Shown in pieces: positions 1 through 11,407 of a stretch of 64,000 nucleotides of DNA. The stretch is from Enoplolaimus lenunculus (lineage: Eukaryota > Nematoda > Enoplea > Enoplida > Thoracostomopsidae). Each line of letters opens with the position of its first letter. The stretch's first letter is position 1. A model generated the notes under the pieces. The model worked only from the letters and a program-made list of their open reading frames with translations. It ran no database searches and had not been told where the DNA came from. The position numbers and the translations under genes were made by a program. The DNA is taken from the NCBI GenBank assembly GCA_030248215.1, contig JASANG010004103.1, positions 124,001 through 188,000 on the forward strand, written 5' to 3'.

Positions 1-182
1 ATATATCGCACAGTGTTTAACAATTGCAACACGTATACGTTGTACTAAATCACCACACGACAGCGTCAAGCTCCTATAGCTGAGTGGTGATGGTATACGC
101 CTCCCACTCCGGTCACTGGAGTTTGAATCCTTGCATAAAAGTAGGGCTCAGATGAAATAGAAAATATCCATGTGATAAAGGG
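1..182 (+). mobile_element. piggyBac-like MITE with tRNA-like module (left end outside window)
   Basis: It matches 13141-13353, including TAGCTGAGTGGTGATGG and the B box (here GAGTTTGAATCC). It ends ATGTGATAAAGGG before TTAA (183-186). It lacks the ~28-bp GAGCCCCCTCGGGCTC hairpin segment of the 13-kb copy. Confidence 0.8.
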
Positions 183-595
183 TTAAAAATATAATTTTGT
201 TTCGGGCAAAAATGGTCACCCTTGACACCCTGCCCTCTCGACAGGGGTGGTCAACGGGCGCTTCCTACGACGCTAATTTCTAGCACTTAAAAATCAAATG
301 TACAACATTTTCGATAGATTATCAACACCAGATGTAACAGCTTCAAATAATCGTCAAACTTTAAAAGTTTTGATTCGAAATATTTAAAAAATTAAAAATT
401 CTCCAAAAACAAAGATTTGAATCGCAAACAAAAATGTGCCTACACTCAACTGTATGACAAACAACAATTAGCACAGTCGCGTCCAGTTATAGCGTTGTTT
501 GCTTTACTCTAAAATAACTCCAAGAGCCAATTACTATCAAGGAATATTCACTTTTTTCGTAATATTAAAAGAGTAGAGTGACTGTTCGTGTATTT

Positions 596-756
596 GGCCC
601 ATGTTACTTTAAGGGGTGTCCAGGTTTCTGGTGGATCCATAAAAGAGTGGTTATTACATTTTTTGCTTAGGCTTAGGAACACATTTCTGCAACGCTTAGG
701 CCTAGGCTTAGGAATATGCTTAATCTACTGTTACGCCCCTTAAAGTAACATTGGCC
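596..756 (+). mobile_element. hAT-like MITE family A
   Basis: The terminal inverted repeats are GGCCCATGTTACTTTAAGG and its near complement. It is flanked by a perfect 8-bp duplication GTGTATTT (588-595, 757-764). The core is TTAGGC repeats. This is the best-preserved reference copy. Confidence 0.9.
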
Positions 757-879
757 GTGTATTTCAACAGTCAAAACGGACTACTTTAATGGAACAAGAC
801 TTCATAGAAACCGAGTTCTCAGTTGCAAACAAAACTTGAACACAGTAAACTTTGTATAACTTTGCTAATAACACATCCC

Positions 880-1032
880 CGTGGCAAGAAGAAGGTCAGG
901 AGGGTTCATAACCGATGGAAGAATTTTGGCGTTCGCTAGAAAATTGTCAACCTTAAGTCCTTGAAAACCATTGCATGTCCCACCTGAAAAATGTTTAGCC
1001 CCACTCCTAGCAAGGTGAGCTGACTATGGGCC
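880..1032 (-). mobile_element. Family E repeat (GTAGCCAGCTCACC type)
   Basis: CTAGAAAATTGTCAACCTTA, ATGTCCCACCTGAAAAATG and AGCAAGGTGAGCTGACTATG are the family E motifs in reverse. Confidence 0.6.
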
Positions 1033-1299
1033 TAAGAGAAAACTGATCTGCTATTGGGTTGTCTACTAGCTCTGTAATAATTGGAAGACCCAATTAAAAA
1101 CAAGCATATCTGCGTAGCTATCATATCAGTAATTTATTATTAGAACTCTTGGCAAATACTTGGTTCGCAGACGGGTAATTTTAGGGTACATTCTTAAATT
1201 GGAACTTGTGTACTAACAAGTACCAATTACACCAATGAGCGACGGTGAACTCGAACCCGTTGTCAGAGGGAACCAGAGTTGATGAGCTCACCAGAAAAA

Positions 1300-1410
1300 T
1301 TGTTGCTCCTCCAATAATACTTTTGGCTTCGGTTGTAAGCTTGTTTTTCAATCACATGCTTCACTTAAAATTTTCACGCCTTCTAGCAGGTTGAGCCGGG
1401 TGCAGGCCTG
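1300..1410 (-). mobile_element. Family E repeat, decayed
   Basis: Traces only: GTTGCTCCTCC, TTGTAAGCTTGTTTTTCAAT, CTAGCAGGTTGAGCCGG. Confidence 0.4.
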
Positions 1411-1601
1411 AGAAAGCGTAAGCCCAAAATTCGATGAATCTATTAACTATCAACCCAAACGAAACGGTAAGGAATGGACCCATTCATATAATTTTTTGAA
1501 TTTTTAACCTCTGATTGCTTTTCTTAATCGTTATAAGCACAATTTGAATTTTTGAAAAATTCAATAACAACCTTACAATTACTTAAACAACTGCCAAGGC
1601 A

Positions 1602-1773
1602 CCAGGGCCGAGTCAGACCCCTTATATTCTCCTTTGGGCTTCCACCTCAGACGGCCCCCGCCATAACAAAATTTTAAACGAAAAAATTTGAAAAATATTT
1701 TGATCTTCGCAAGGGGTCCTAACGGCGGAATTTTTTTTTGGGGGGGGGGGCAAATTAGCCTGCTCCGGCACTG
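1602..1773 (-). mobile_element. Family G repeat
   Basis: ACCAGGGCCGAGTC at one end and GCTCCGGCACTG at the other; the inside with ATATTTTGATCTTCGC matches 12568-12733 in reverse. It contains a G homopolymer of about 12. Confidence 0.55.
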
Positions 1774-3062
1774 CAAGGTAGGTAATTTCTTTCACAATAT
1801 CTGCAATTATTACAGCTTAGCCGCTGTGTATGGCCTCATCAAACTAGGCAAACCAACTACCCGTTGTGATGCGTAAACAGATCAAAACTGAAATTGCCAG
1901 AAATATTAACGCATGACTAATTTGCTTAATTAGCATGTCTTTCTAAATATAGCTTAAATCTATAGCTGCAACGTGCAGGTCAACTAAATGAACAAAACAT
2001 AATCACGCTGAGTTGTTTACGGATTTGAGACTACGATAAACAATCAGCCGGATGAGTAGAGTTGGTCCAGGGGTGCTATTTATTGGACTGGTTCAGGGGC
2101 GCCCACAGAAAATTATACTTGGGGGGATTGAATAGTTTTGGGGCCTTGTACGATTTCAATTTAGGATTGTTTACATTTAGACCGAGTCTATTTCGGGGTA
2201 CGGGCATGGCCCAGAAATACCGCCTGTGGGGACGCCTTTGGAACGGTTCAGGGATTTTCTAATAAGAAAGATGCGGTTTTTTGAATTTTGAAATTTCACA
2301 AATTTTAAACGATTATAGCAATACACAGACGTGCAAGTTTCTGCTGCGAGAACTTGCAACTGCAAATTGCACGCAGAACTTGCATTTTTTCATCAGCCAA
2401 CGAGAAAGCAGCTGCAATTATTTCAGTGAACTTGCATGGCTTTTCACACATGTGAATTAAATTCCTAACAATGATTTTTAATGAATTATCTGCAGCAGCA
2501 AGTTTTTTCGAACGGGATTTTGGGCAAAACTTGCAAGTACAAGGTGCAGCTGCAAGTTCTTGCAGCAAAAACTTACACGTGTCAATAGGGCTTAATTTAT
2601 AATTGGTATGGTAACTAAGTAATTTGTGTCCTTGCGATAAGGTCACTTATGAGCTTAAGATGAACTTCACATTAACATTTTCAATAGAACCAGACTGCGA
2701 AATCGATATTATCATCTCTTGCCTTAGCTCAAACGAAACAGAAATTTATTAGCTTAAAATGAATACGTATCATAATGCACCCCTACATCTGTTGCGGCAC
2801 GTCACTCCTGATTGGATACTTGCACATCCGATATGATACGTCCTCTTAACAAAGACCTTGAGCCAACAGGATTCATCATACCTTGGGTCCCTGTTTTTTG
2901 CTAAAAAATGCAAAACCGTATAACTTTGTCATACGTGTTAATGTAAGGGTTAGCTACATTGGTTGTGTCAATCAACGCTTTAGGTTAACATTTTTGGACG
3001 AAAATTAACAACGTATCGCTTGTCTTACCTTGGTCTTAAGATTTTTCTTACAAATCGCCCAG
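1774..3062. other. Spacer
   Basis: Apart from the family H copy at 2321-2593, AT-rich sequence with no gene, RNA or repeat that I recognise. Confidence 0.6.
2321..2593 (+). mobile_element. Family H TIR element (PIF/Harbinger-like MITE)
   Basis: Long inverted ends rich in GACGTGCAAGTTTCTGC / GCAGCAAAAACTTACACGTG. Same family as 5007-5280. Confidence 0.72.
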
Positions 3063-3238
3063 TTCGATCTTCAAACGCGACACCGCGACATGAAAAGTTG
3101 CGTCGCAATGCGCTCAACGTTGCGTAACATTGCAGTTGCAGTGGTCCGTTTGTTGACCGCCGTTGTAGCGATCCTGTACCAGAGGCGCCAAGACGATCTG
3201 CAGGTTGCGGTACAGGCCGAGGTCCGGCGGCTTGACGG
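3063..3238 (+). other. Exon-like island, strand undecided
   Basis: A GC-richer 176-bp block stands out from its AT-rich surroundings. On the plus strand it is bounded by AAATCGCCCAG and GACGG|GTAAGC and is open for 58 codons with a hydrophobic centre (IAVAVVRLLTAVVAIL). On the minus strand it is also open and bounded by CAAG|GTAAGA at 3028. Both readings lack recognisable domains. Confidence 0.3.
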
Positions 3239-3672
3239 GTAAGCAAAATAACCATGACGAACGGTTAGCAAGTGTTAAAGGTTAGAAATTTTAGGAGATA
3301 TATACCTTAAGTATTGATTGCTTTGAAGCGCTGAATATGTTAGTCTAGAGATTGCTAGTAAAATACTATGGGTAACTGGTTATCGTTTGAAAACGAAAGT
3401 ATTTGAGTAGTACTGCGTGATGATAATGTTGAATTGAAAGTTCAGTTTGAACACAAAGTTGGTGTTGAAAATCTCTGTAACAACAGCAGGAACCGGATTT
3501 ATCGAGTAAATCAAATCAGTGTCTGTTGGTTATTGTTATTTGGGATTCACGGATGACCAGCAGGTGGGATAACAAATGGCGTGACGTATGCGGGTTGACA
3601 GATATGAGATACTTGCAGTTGCGTTGAAATCTAAGCTAAAGTTAGCTTATTATTGTATTAATTCTAAATTAA

Positions 3673-3852
3673 GCAGTACCATATAGAGACCTTCATGAAA
3701 ACTTTGCTGCAGATTCGGTGACACTCGAACCCACGACGTATGGATTCTCTAAACCGCTGAACTACTAAACCGCTGAACTACGCAGCCTTGCAAACGTTTC
3801 GCTGCAATGGTTCTATATATACCGTAAGTTTGGTACTGCAAGATACGTATAT
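3673..3852 (-). mobile_element. tRNA-derived SINE
   Basis: On the minus strand GGCTGCGTAGTTCAGCGGTT is an A-box head and GTGGGTTCGAGTGTC a B box. The A-box part carries a 15-16 bp local duplication. The tail matches 46541-46684. Confidence 0.7.
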
Positions 3853-3954
3853 GAATACGCCTCGAGAAAAATTTAAAAGGCAACGACTTGTAAAATGCGT
3901 TTCATGCTTACGGTGGACAAAAAAGCGTTGAAAAAAAGCTGAAACCACAAAAAC

Positions 3955-4216
3955 TCCATTCACGTGTGCAAGATTTGACATCATGTGAATGGGGCCAAGT
4001 AGGGTTTCTTACTGAACTTGCAGCTGCACGTCCTGGCTCCAAAAACATAGACGTGTAAGGGTTGCGCAGTACGTTTATTGACGTCCGGCACCGGATGGCA
4101 CCGTCCGAGTATAGCGCAATCCTAAATTGCATCTGCAAGCATTTACTGTTGAAATTTTTTGCGTTTTGTTTGGAGCTGTGTGAGTTCTCGCTGCATAAAC
4201 TTGCGCGTGTGACTGG
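3955..4216 (+). mobile_element. Family H element, interrupted by a family I element
   Basis: CCATTCACGTGTGCAAG at the left and CATAAACTTGCGCGTGTG at the right with the family I insertion at 4059-4122 between. Confidence 0.62.
4059..4122 (+). mobile_element. Family I 64-bp TIR element nested in family H
   Basis: TAA flanks both sides (4056-4058, 4123-4125). Ends GGGTTGCGCAGTAC and GTATAGCGCAATCC are inverted. It is about half the length of the 23.8-kb copy. Confidence 0.7.
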
Positions 4217-4706
4217 TGTTCAATATAATCGTTGCTTAAAACTGCCTATTTCAGGATCACCGTAGCGATAGCTAATTGAGGTACAGCTATGGTACACCGG
4301 CAGACATATGGCACTCACTGCCGGATATATTCTAACCTTTACCATATTAAACCGTTTTACTAGCAAATAATCAAATTTTTCTCTGCGAGCGTTCTTCATT
4401 TTTGAAGCATATACACACACAAGATACTGGATTGCCCCTGAATACCTTAGCTTGAAAGCCTAATACCATTGTGAAGCATCTAATCCAACACAGTACAGCT
4501 TAAAACAAATTTCTATGGTTTCTTCGTTTGTTCACTACAACTTGTGTTCAATTTGTTCCCAAGCGAGGCGAACCGTGAGAAATCGGAAAGACTAGGTTTT
4601 AGTTTCAAGTGAAAATTGGCTTTAAGCTAACACATAGCTTAATATTATGTCGACTCAACGGAAATGCCAGTTACGCACGCAAAGGTTTCTATTTCCGCTA
4701 TACCAT

Positions 4707-4896
4707 CACAGCGGCGGATCCAGAAATTTCTGATGACAAGCGGGCTGGCAAAAGTTGCGAAACGCAATTTTTACTTTATGCTAAATATATGTGCCAATTT
4801 TCTGAATGCGATAAATCGTAAGGTATTATTTTATTACCAATACTTTTTTAACGCGAGAGCGCACGCCACTTTCCCCCCTGGCTGAATCTGCTAGTG
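4707..4896 (+). mobile_element. Family N element (CGGATCCAGA ends)
   Basis: CACAGCGGCGGATCCAGAAA at the left and GGCTGAATCTGCTAGTG at the right resemble the ends at 13970-14256. A half copy (CACAGTGGCAGATCCAG) follows at 4928. Confidence 0.45.
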
Positions 4897-5006
4897 TACA
4901 CTTGGTTGACTTTAGTTGGTAATGTCACAGTGGCAGATCCAGTATTTTCCGGCAGAAACAAATACAATTTGTGTTTTAAAATTTTGCCGTTTTCAAACGT
5001 GAGTTA

Positions 5007-5280
5007 GGCCCTATTCACACGTGCAAGTTTCTGCAGCAAATTCTTGCACGTACAACTTGCATGCGCAAGTTTGGTTACAAAGCAGCTTTGAAGTTGTTGC
5101 AGCTGCAAATTATACACTGGTATTCATGCTATTAAAAGTTGCACGTCAATTGAATTTCTTGCACCTGCAGTTTGATTGTCAATCGGAATGTTCCTTAGAA
5201 AATACATGCAGCTGCAAGTATTTCGTGCAAGTTGCAGCTGCGAGTTCTCGCTGCAAAAACTTGCACGTATGAATGGGGCT
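5007..5280 (+). mobile_element. Family H TIR element with TTA duplication
   Basis: GGCCCTATTCACACGTGCAAG (split) and CTTGCACGTATGAATGGGGCT ends, each next to TTA (5004-5006, 5281-5283). The 3-bp TTA duplication points to PIF/Harbinger. No transposase. Confidence 0.82.
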
Positions 5281-5872
5281 TTAGAATTATTTTGGGGGTT
5301 GTTAGATTTACCTACTGCGCCAAAGAAGCGAAAATTTTCAATTAGAACGATTCAGCGAGATTTTTCAACTATTTGGCTATAAAACACATTCTGAGCGTCA
5401 CAGGTAAACCATTTGCATCACACAAAGTGTTCAGACACGGCGTTGCCCGCAGGAAATGTATCCACCGTACAGCCTGATTAAGGCCAAACATTTTACACCA
5501 AGTTACAAGCTTAATAAAACCACATTGGGCTTTGTTTTCAAATTACACTGAGGGACATTGTTTGTGATAACATGGTGACGTCCTTTTACGTTACTATTTT
5601 TCTCATTCAGAAAATTGGTAAATAATTAAATATGGGCATACTGTAAAAATCGAGCTTCATAACTTTTGCCAATTTACCTTCCGTCAGCAATTTTTGAATC
5701 CTCAGCTGCACATGGCGTATGACGTGCGTTTCATAAATATTTGGCAATTTTTTAATAAGGTATTACTATTAATACTCATTACGCCCAGATTCTTTGCTGT
5801 CCCTCAACTCAGCTTAAACAAAAAGTATATACCTCGGAACCAAAACGTTGCGTAATCATTAAAACGTAACCT

Positions 5873-6042
5873 GGCCCATGTGTATAACAGGGCCGGAACG
5901 ATCTTTGGCGAGCCTGTAATAGACTAAGCTTAAGGTTTAGGCTAATTTTTGCTTTGGCTTAGGTATAGTCTCATTGTTACGCTTAGGCTTAGGCTAGGCA
6001 TATGCTTATACTACTGCTGCTGCCCTGTTCTATACACTGGCC
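5873..6042 (+). mobile_element. hAT-like MITE family B
   Basis: Ends GGCCCATGTGTATAACAGGG and CCTGTTCTATACACTGGCC. Flanks CGTAACCT and CGTAACTT are an 8-bp duplication with one change. Core TTAGGC-like. Confidence 0.88.
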
Positions 6043-6374
6043 CGTAACTTTTGCATTATTCAAAAAATTAAATCGAACCGGCTAGACTTAAAATAGCACA
6101 TTTTTAGCTTAACGACTAGCAAACATTTTAGTGTCCCCTGAGTTTAAGAGCACAATTTAAATTTTAACATCAAAAAAGCTCACTATTAAAGCGTCAGAAA
6201 CACTAAATTTAGAGCACGTATACGTTTCGATGTTGTTTAATGTTCGGTAAAACTCGTGTAAAGTCACACCTGCGCACCACTGAGATACAATTGAAGGTGT
6301 TATTTTTTTGAAAAATTGCACAAATTTTGTTAAAATTTAAATTTAAATAAATTGAAAATAAAATTGTATTCTAA

Positions 6375-6586
6375 GCCTGTATTCTCAAACAGCGCGCCAG
6401 TTGATGATAAGTCTTGCAACTTTCGAACCAGCAAATGCTGAGGCTCAAAATTCAGCTCATTTTTCACTTATGATTTGCTCAATTCTTGCGCCAATTTTGA
6501 AGTCAACAACTGCAGTAATTAGTGAGTTTAATAACCGATTACTTACTGTTTGTAGTTGCTATATACATATTTGAGAATATGAGCCC
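6375..6586 (+). mobile_element. Family C TIR element (PIF/Harbinger-like MITE)
   Basis: Ends GCCTGTATTCTCAAAC and TATTTGAGAATATGAGCCC, flanked by TAA on both sides. About 212 bp, non-coding. Confidence 0.72.
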
Positions 6587-6618
6587 TAAAATAAATTCTG
6601 TCGCACATGGTGTTACTA

Positions 6619-6887
6619 CTGTAGTGACCCGAATATGAGGGGGGTCCCCAGTTTGAGTCCCAATCACTAGGAGTCCGTATCCGTAATGAGTAAGAGTCCT
6701 TAAGCGGAGACAGCCACTAAACCCTAATTAGAGTCCATAAATGTCAATTATCTATAAATGCAGCGCATAAATGACTAGAGGACGAAAATAAACTTCAGTT
6801 CGAAATTTTAAAGCGCACTAAGTGAAAGTAACATTCCAAAGTATAACCTTGCATTATTGCTCAAGCTTTTGATGCAAGGCAAAAAGA
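6619..6887 (+). mobile_element. Family D TA-flanked TIR element, right part lost
   Basis: CTGTAGTGACCCGAATATG start, then TTAGAGTCCATAAATGTCAA as in 34121-34555. The similarity stops near 6887. Confidence 0.72.
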
Positions 6888-7403
6888 AGTACGGTGGGCC
6901 TTACTCGTTGTAGTCATGGATAGAAATTTGGAGAAATATTTTTAAGTTAAAATTCTGGATCAGTTAACGTTCTCCGCTCAGTTTAGCGAGGAACTTTAGT
7001 TGATCTAAAATACTTTCATGGAATTCAATTAAAGTTTACCGTCGATCGCTCGTTTCGTTGCGGTTTATGAATAAACCAAAATAACCGTTTCTCGTTAGTC
7101 ACTGCTGCTTTGCTTCCTTTTTTAATTTCAGGTTACAAAACAACTTCAATTTGGTTCCTGGCTTTTTGCAAACTGAAAGGCACAAAAAAGCTAAGAAAAT
7201 ACTTCAAGAAAGTAGAACTGTAACGCCCTATAAATGCTTTTTAGGTGTTTCATAAAAATTTCACAAAATTTGTTTTTAATATTTCAACTTATACCGATTG
7301 AAAATTGAAATTGACGTACGCAAAAATTGCAGTGGTTTTATAGTGAAAATTGCATTCTGGATATATTAACGCATTTTATACAATTTGTTGTTGATAGTTT
7401 CAC

Positions 7404-7575
7404 AGGCCGGTAGTTATCTCAGCTTGCTAGTGAGCGAGGGCTGAAAATTTTTCAGCATGGGCATACAATGGTTTTCAATGACTGATATGAAACGTAGAAA
7501 ATTTTGTAGGGGGAAGCAAAATTGTTCCAGTGGGGCTCAGCCGCCCATGGCTTCTATCGGGCTACGCGCCCGTAG
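7404..7575 (+). mobile_element. Family E repeat
   Basis: GGTAGTTATCTCAGCTTGCT start; GGTTTTCAATGACTGATATG; GGGCTACGCGCCCGTAG end. Confidence 0.6.
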
Positions 7576-7648
7576 TTTCACTGCTAAACAATTACGTGTG
7601 TTTACATTCAGAATGTGTATCAAGTTGGGGTTTATCCTTGAAACGAGA

Positions 7649-7870
7649 GGCACGTATTCTCAAATGTGTTTAGCATTTATCATCAGTTCGTGATAGGTTT
7701 TGTAACCTTAAATCCAGCGCATGGTGAGGTTCGAAATTGAGTACATTGTTCGCGTTTGATTTGCCGTACTTCCGTACCAATTTTGTGATCTGCTATTTCA
7801 GATGTTCGTCAGTTTGAAAACCTATCGCTAACGGATTATAAGCATTATACGCATTTGAGAATATGGGTCC
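7649..7870 (+). mobile_element. Family C TIR element
   Basis: GGCACGTATTCTCAAATGTG start and GCATTTGAGAATATGGGTCC end; inside GCGCATGGTGAGGTTCGAAA as in the 17.7-kb copy. Confidence 0.75.
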
Positions 7871-8156
7871 AGGAATTAAGATATAGGAGCGGAAACATTT
7901 ACACTTGCCATTAAGAACAGCTTGTTCAATTGTGGCATATGTTAATTTTAGAAGACTGTCAGCTTAGCAACAGAGACTACGACAGAACCTGAATACTAAG
8001 AGATTTAGGCTTAAGATTAGATTTAGGCTTACGTTCGTTTATCCTTGAAGTTTCGATTAATAAATGACTATGACACTTGGCTCATTCAGATATGATGTAT
8101 GTTGACTGCGTTCATTCCCTCACGAAACTTTTTGGCTTTTTCTAACCACGTTAGGC

Positions 8157-8310
8157 GGCCCATATTTCTTTTAAGGTCGTCCCAGTTTTTGATGGGACTG
8201 GTAAAGAGTAGGCTTACATTCTAGATTACTTTTTTTTGCTTAAACATACACTTGTTTCGAGGCGTACGCTTAGAGATACGCTTAATCTACAGTTACGGCC
8301 GAAACGCAGG
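8157..8310 (+). mobile_element. hAT-like MITE family A, diverged
   Basis: GGCCCATATTTCTTTTAAGG start, then GGCTTACATTCTAGATTAC and CTTAATCTACAGTTACGG as in family A. The TTAGGC core is mostly lost. Confidence 0.65.
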
Positions 8311-8328
8311 CGCGTTGTTAGCCTACCT

Positions 8329-8488
8329 GGCCAATGCGGTTATATGGCCATCACTGTTTCTGTTCGGTCTGTGAAAGAGTAGGCTTAGATTCTAGACTAC
8401 ATCTTTGTTTAGACATACACTTTTACCCGCGTTTAGGTTTAGGAATACGCTTAATCTACTGTTACGGTCGTAAAAGTCACATTTGCCA
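8329..8488 (+). mobile_element. hAT-like MITE family A, diverged, adjacent copy
   Basis: GAGTAGGCTTAGATTCTAGA, then GGTTTAGGAATACGCTTAAT and a degraded right end GTAAAAGTCACATTTGCC. It lies 18 bp after the previous copy in the same orientation. Confidence 0.65.
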
Positions 8489-9490
8489 GTTTAGGCTAAA
8501 CTACGCGCCTGTGTTTTAGATCGTTAAATTAACCGTCGATTGGCTGCGCTTTGATTGTCAAGTACTTAATCGCTCATTTTCAATCAAACTCTGATGTAAA
8601 CTACGGTGTCAAAAAATTTAAACATAAATTCATCAAAACAACACTCGACCTGTCCGTCTCTGTGAACTGAATTTCTTCGACTCCTGAGCGCATGACTCAA
8701 ATGTGACGTGGTGCGGCAAAATACTTGCGGGTGGGGTATTTTCTGACCGGAGGAAGCGAGGTATAATAGAAGAAAAACTCCGTGAGCGAGAAGCCGAACG
8801 CCGTTTCAGTGCTAAACCTTTATACAAAATATTTAGGTCCCGGTAGACCACGGCAGGGATCGTGCCCCTTGAATCTGCCAGCGCATGCTGCGAGAAAGAG
8901 TAGCGGATGGACAATTTTTTGTGACGGGGGTCAACATTCAGCTCAGAGTGATTGCGACTAGAAAATATTATTTTTGGTAGGGTTTAAAGAACGGATGTTT
9001 AGAACCTTCTAGACTGGTGCCTTTTAGAAATCCGATCCGCTTCAATCGTCCCCCACTTCTACGCTAGACATACCGATCTATACCCAGCAGGGTCGTCATT
9101 GTTCGAGGCTAGAACACGGGAGCATTGTCAATATCGCTTTTATGTAAGCACCTTTTTTCCTAACGAAAATCACCAACCCGTATTCAAGTTTATATTTCAG
9201 AAATACTTCAGCCCCCCTCGTACAATCTTTTTCACAGACTTATTTCCCTGCTCACAATTATTTACGCTCCTAAACTGCATGCAAATATATACTATTTTAT
9301 GTGCGCGTTAATTGCATCGCATTGTTCGAACCATCTGCTCTACCGATTTTGTCTCATTCTCTCGCGTCAAAATTTAAGCACCGCGGTCTAATCCTAAATT
9401 TTCGCGACACTTTAAAATACACAATTTAATTTTATAATTGCAATAGTCCAATATAGTATTTTTAGCGTTAAGCTTAGATTGTTATTTGTT
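8489..9490. other. Spacer
   Basis: A slightly GC-richer part at 8640-8920 has a 93-codon minus frame without any domain or splice-site support; otherwise nothing is seen. Confidence 0.5.
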
Positions 9491-9565
9491 GCCCATGTTA
9501 CTTTAAAAGGCGTCCAGGTTTCTGGTGAGTCTATAAAAGAGTAGGTTTACATTTTAGATTACATT
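9491..9565 (+). mobile_element. hAT-like MITE family A, left part, cut by a LINE end
   Basis: The left end to ATTTTAGATTACATT is typical; the element then stops at a LINE 3' sequence. A scrap of its core (CTTAGGCTTGG) may resume at 9854. Confidence 0.65.
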
Positions 9566-9855
9566 AACAAGAAGTTTATTTGGACCGTACAAACAAAGCC
9601 AAGTTGACAAAATCATTTAATGTGTGCAATAAAGAAAAAGTTACAATAAGGACATGTCCTGCTTATATCTAACTTGGCAAATTCTGCGATGGAGTGCTGG
9701 AAGAAGGGGTTGATCCACAAATGATAAGTCACAAAGTTAATCGTGATGAACGAATGCTTTTAGGTCTACCTGTTTTAAAAGAGTTTTAAATGATCTTACG
9801 CTCCGTGCCTCCACAAGGGGTTTACCTGAGACAAACGATGGAAGTGAGTTCCTGC
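9566..9855 (-). mobile_element. LINE 3' end (5'-truncated)
   Basis: On the minus strand a frame reads RNSLPSFVSGKPLVEARSVR then SFKTLLKQVDLKAFVHHD-stop. The pattern NSLP...S..SFK..LK is typical of the C-terminus of CR1/L2-like reverse transcriptase ORFs (W-N-S-L-P). About 170 bp of 3' UTR follow, down to the junction with the MITE. No poly-A tail is clear. Confidence 0.5.
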
Positions 9856-9873
9856 TTAGGCTTGGCTTTTATT

Positions 9874-10050
9874 GCCCATGTTATTATAAAGGTCGTCCAG
9901 GTTTCTGGTGGGTCTATAAAAGAGTAGGTTTACATTCAAGTTTACATTTTTGCTTAGAGGCTTATTCTTAGGAACACATTTTTTGCAACGCTTAGGCTTA
10001 GGCTTAGGTATACTCTTAATCTACTGTTACGCACCTTAAAGTAACATTGA
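9874..10050 (+). mobile_element. hAT-like MITE family A
   Basis: Complete length with CCAGGTTTCTGGTGGGTC, the CTTAGG core and GTTACGCACCTTAAAGTAAC right end. Confidence 0.85.
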
Positions 10051-10339
10051 TCAAATATGTTATAAAACGTGAATCTCATGGACAATCTCCCCCTTAACCA
10101 TGCGTTTTGAAGACATTGTTCGTGACGAAATTGGGGGTACATAGATTTTGCAAGAGACTCTTTTTGAGTAAAATTTAAGCTCGTTATTGAAGTTCGGTGG
10201 TCGCGTTTGGCCTGATTAATGAAACTTTATAACATTAATAACTATTAATTTTGATTTCAAGCTCACGAATTATTGCGGTTCAAAATATCAAATTTTGCAC
10301 ATAAATAGGATGAATTAAAGCTTAAAATTGTGATGAATA

Positions 10340-10430
10340 CCTAAGCTCTCCGTTCAGTGATTTGACAGTTCCAAGACCTATTGCCAAACTGGTGGTATGT
10401 GCTACATACGTTTGAGAATACGGACACTAA
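10340..10430 (+). mobile_element. Family C right-half fragment
   Basis: Only the last ~90 bp are recognisable, ending ACATACGTTTGAGAATACGG. Confidence 0.45.
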
Positions 10431-11407
10431 AAACAGCCTACTCAACTATTAAACGTGCGATACTTTGTGACACTTAGAAAATCCACAGTGCAGCCAGGGA
10501 TGTGCGGTCTCGATCAAAACCCGAGACGGAGACCGCAAAATCCCTGAGGACAATAAGTACACACAGAAAAGTATTTCGGAATTTATTCACAAAAGTGTTT
10601 TCTGCGTCAAATCGGAAAAGATTTTCTGATATTTAAGACAATTTATCTAAAAGTAACTGGAAAACGTTCATTTTCAGACTTTATTTCACCACCTTTTTCT
10701 AAAACTTTTCTATTATATAACAGAAACACTTTTCAAGTGCACCTTGCAAAGTATATTTTTAAATGTAAGAAATTTTTTCTTAAATATCAGGAAATATTAT
10801 TGTGAGTGTAGAGTATACATCATCTATAAAGGCATTATTCTCTAGTTCAGTCCTTGGTTCAGAACAATTGTAGGATTTGAAAATAAAATACACTTTCAAT
10901 TTCGGTATCAATCTATTGTTTGCTGTAAATTTAACCTTTTGAACTTTCAGAAATACTCACGGACGTACGGTTTCAAATATACTTAATTCATTGAAAATAT
11001 AAACTGCAAAGAATTCGTCGTCCAAAATTTTGTATTACAATTAATATTCAAATAAAGCGTTGAATTGGCATTTTCAGCAGTTTGAAATAATATCAAACAT
11101 CCGGTTGTGGTCAATTTTAACGCTTACATGTCGGTCGAGGGATATCGGATCGAAACTTCATAAGAATGAACCTGATTTTCAGACGCAAGAAGGTAAAAAC
11201 ACTGTTATGCAAATTATGCTATGATGCAAAATAAACTTGGTCAAGGTGATTTTTGCAAAATTCGCAGACCAAATTCTACGAAACAAATAAAATACTGAAA
11301 TATTTAATATTGAAAAATTATTTTAGTTAAAAAACTTTAGCTAATTTGGTCTAACTTATACGCTAAATTAGTAATGCTTGTTCACTCCGGAACTTAGCTT
11401 TACTGAG
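10431..11407. other. Spacer
   Basis: AT-rich, no gene. The stretch 10550-10815 (AAAGTATTTCGGAATTTATTC and so on) has a reversed relative at about 44810-45040, so it is another unclassified repeat. Confidence 0.5.

Noticed and set aside
8633-8914. 93-codon minus-strand frame as a gene
   Set aside because: No domain, no splice sites in phase, no repeat-level support.
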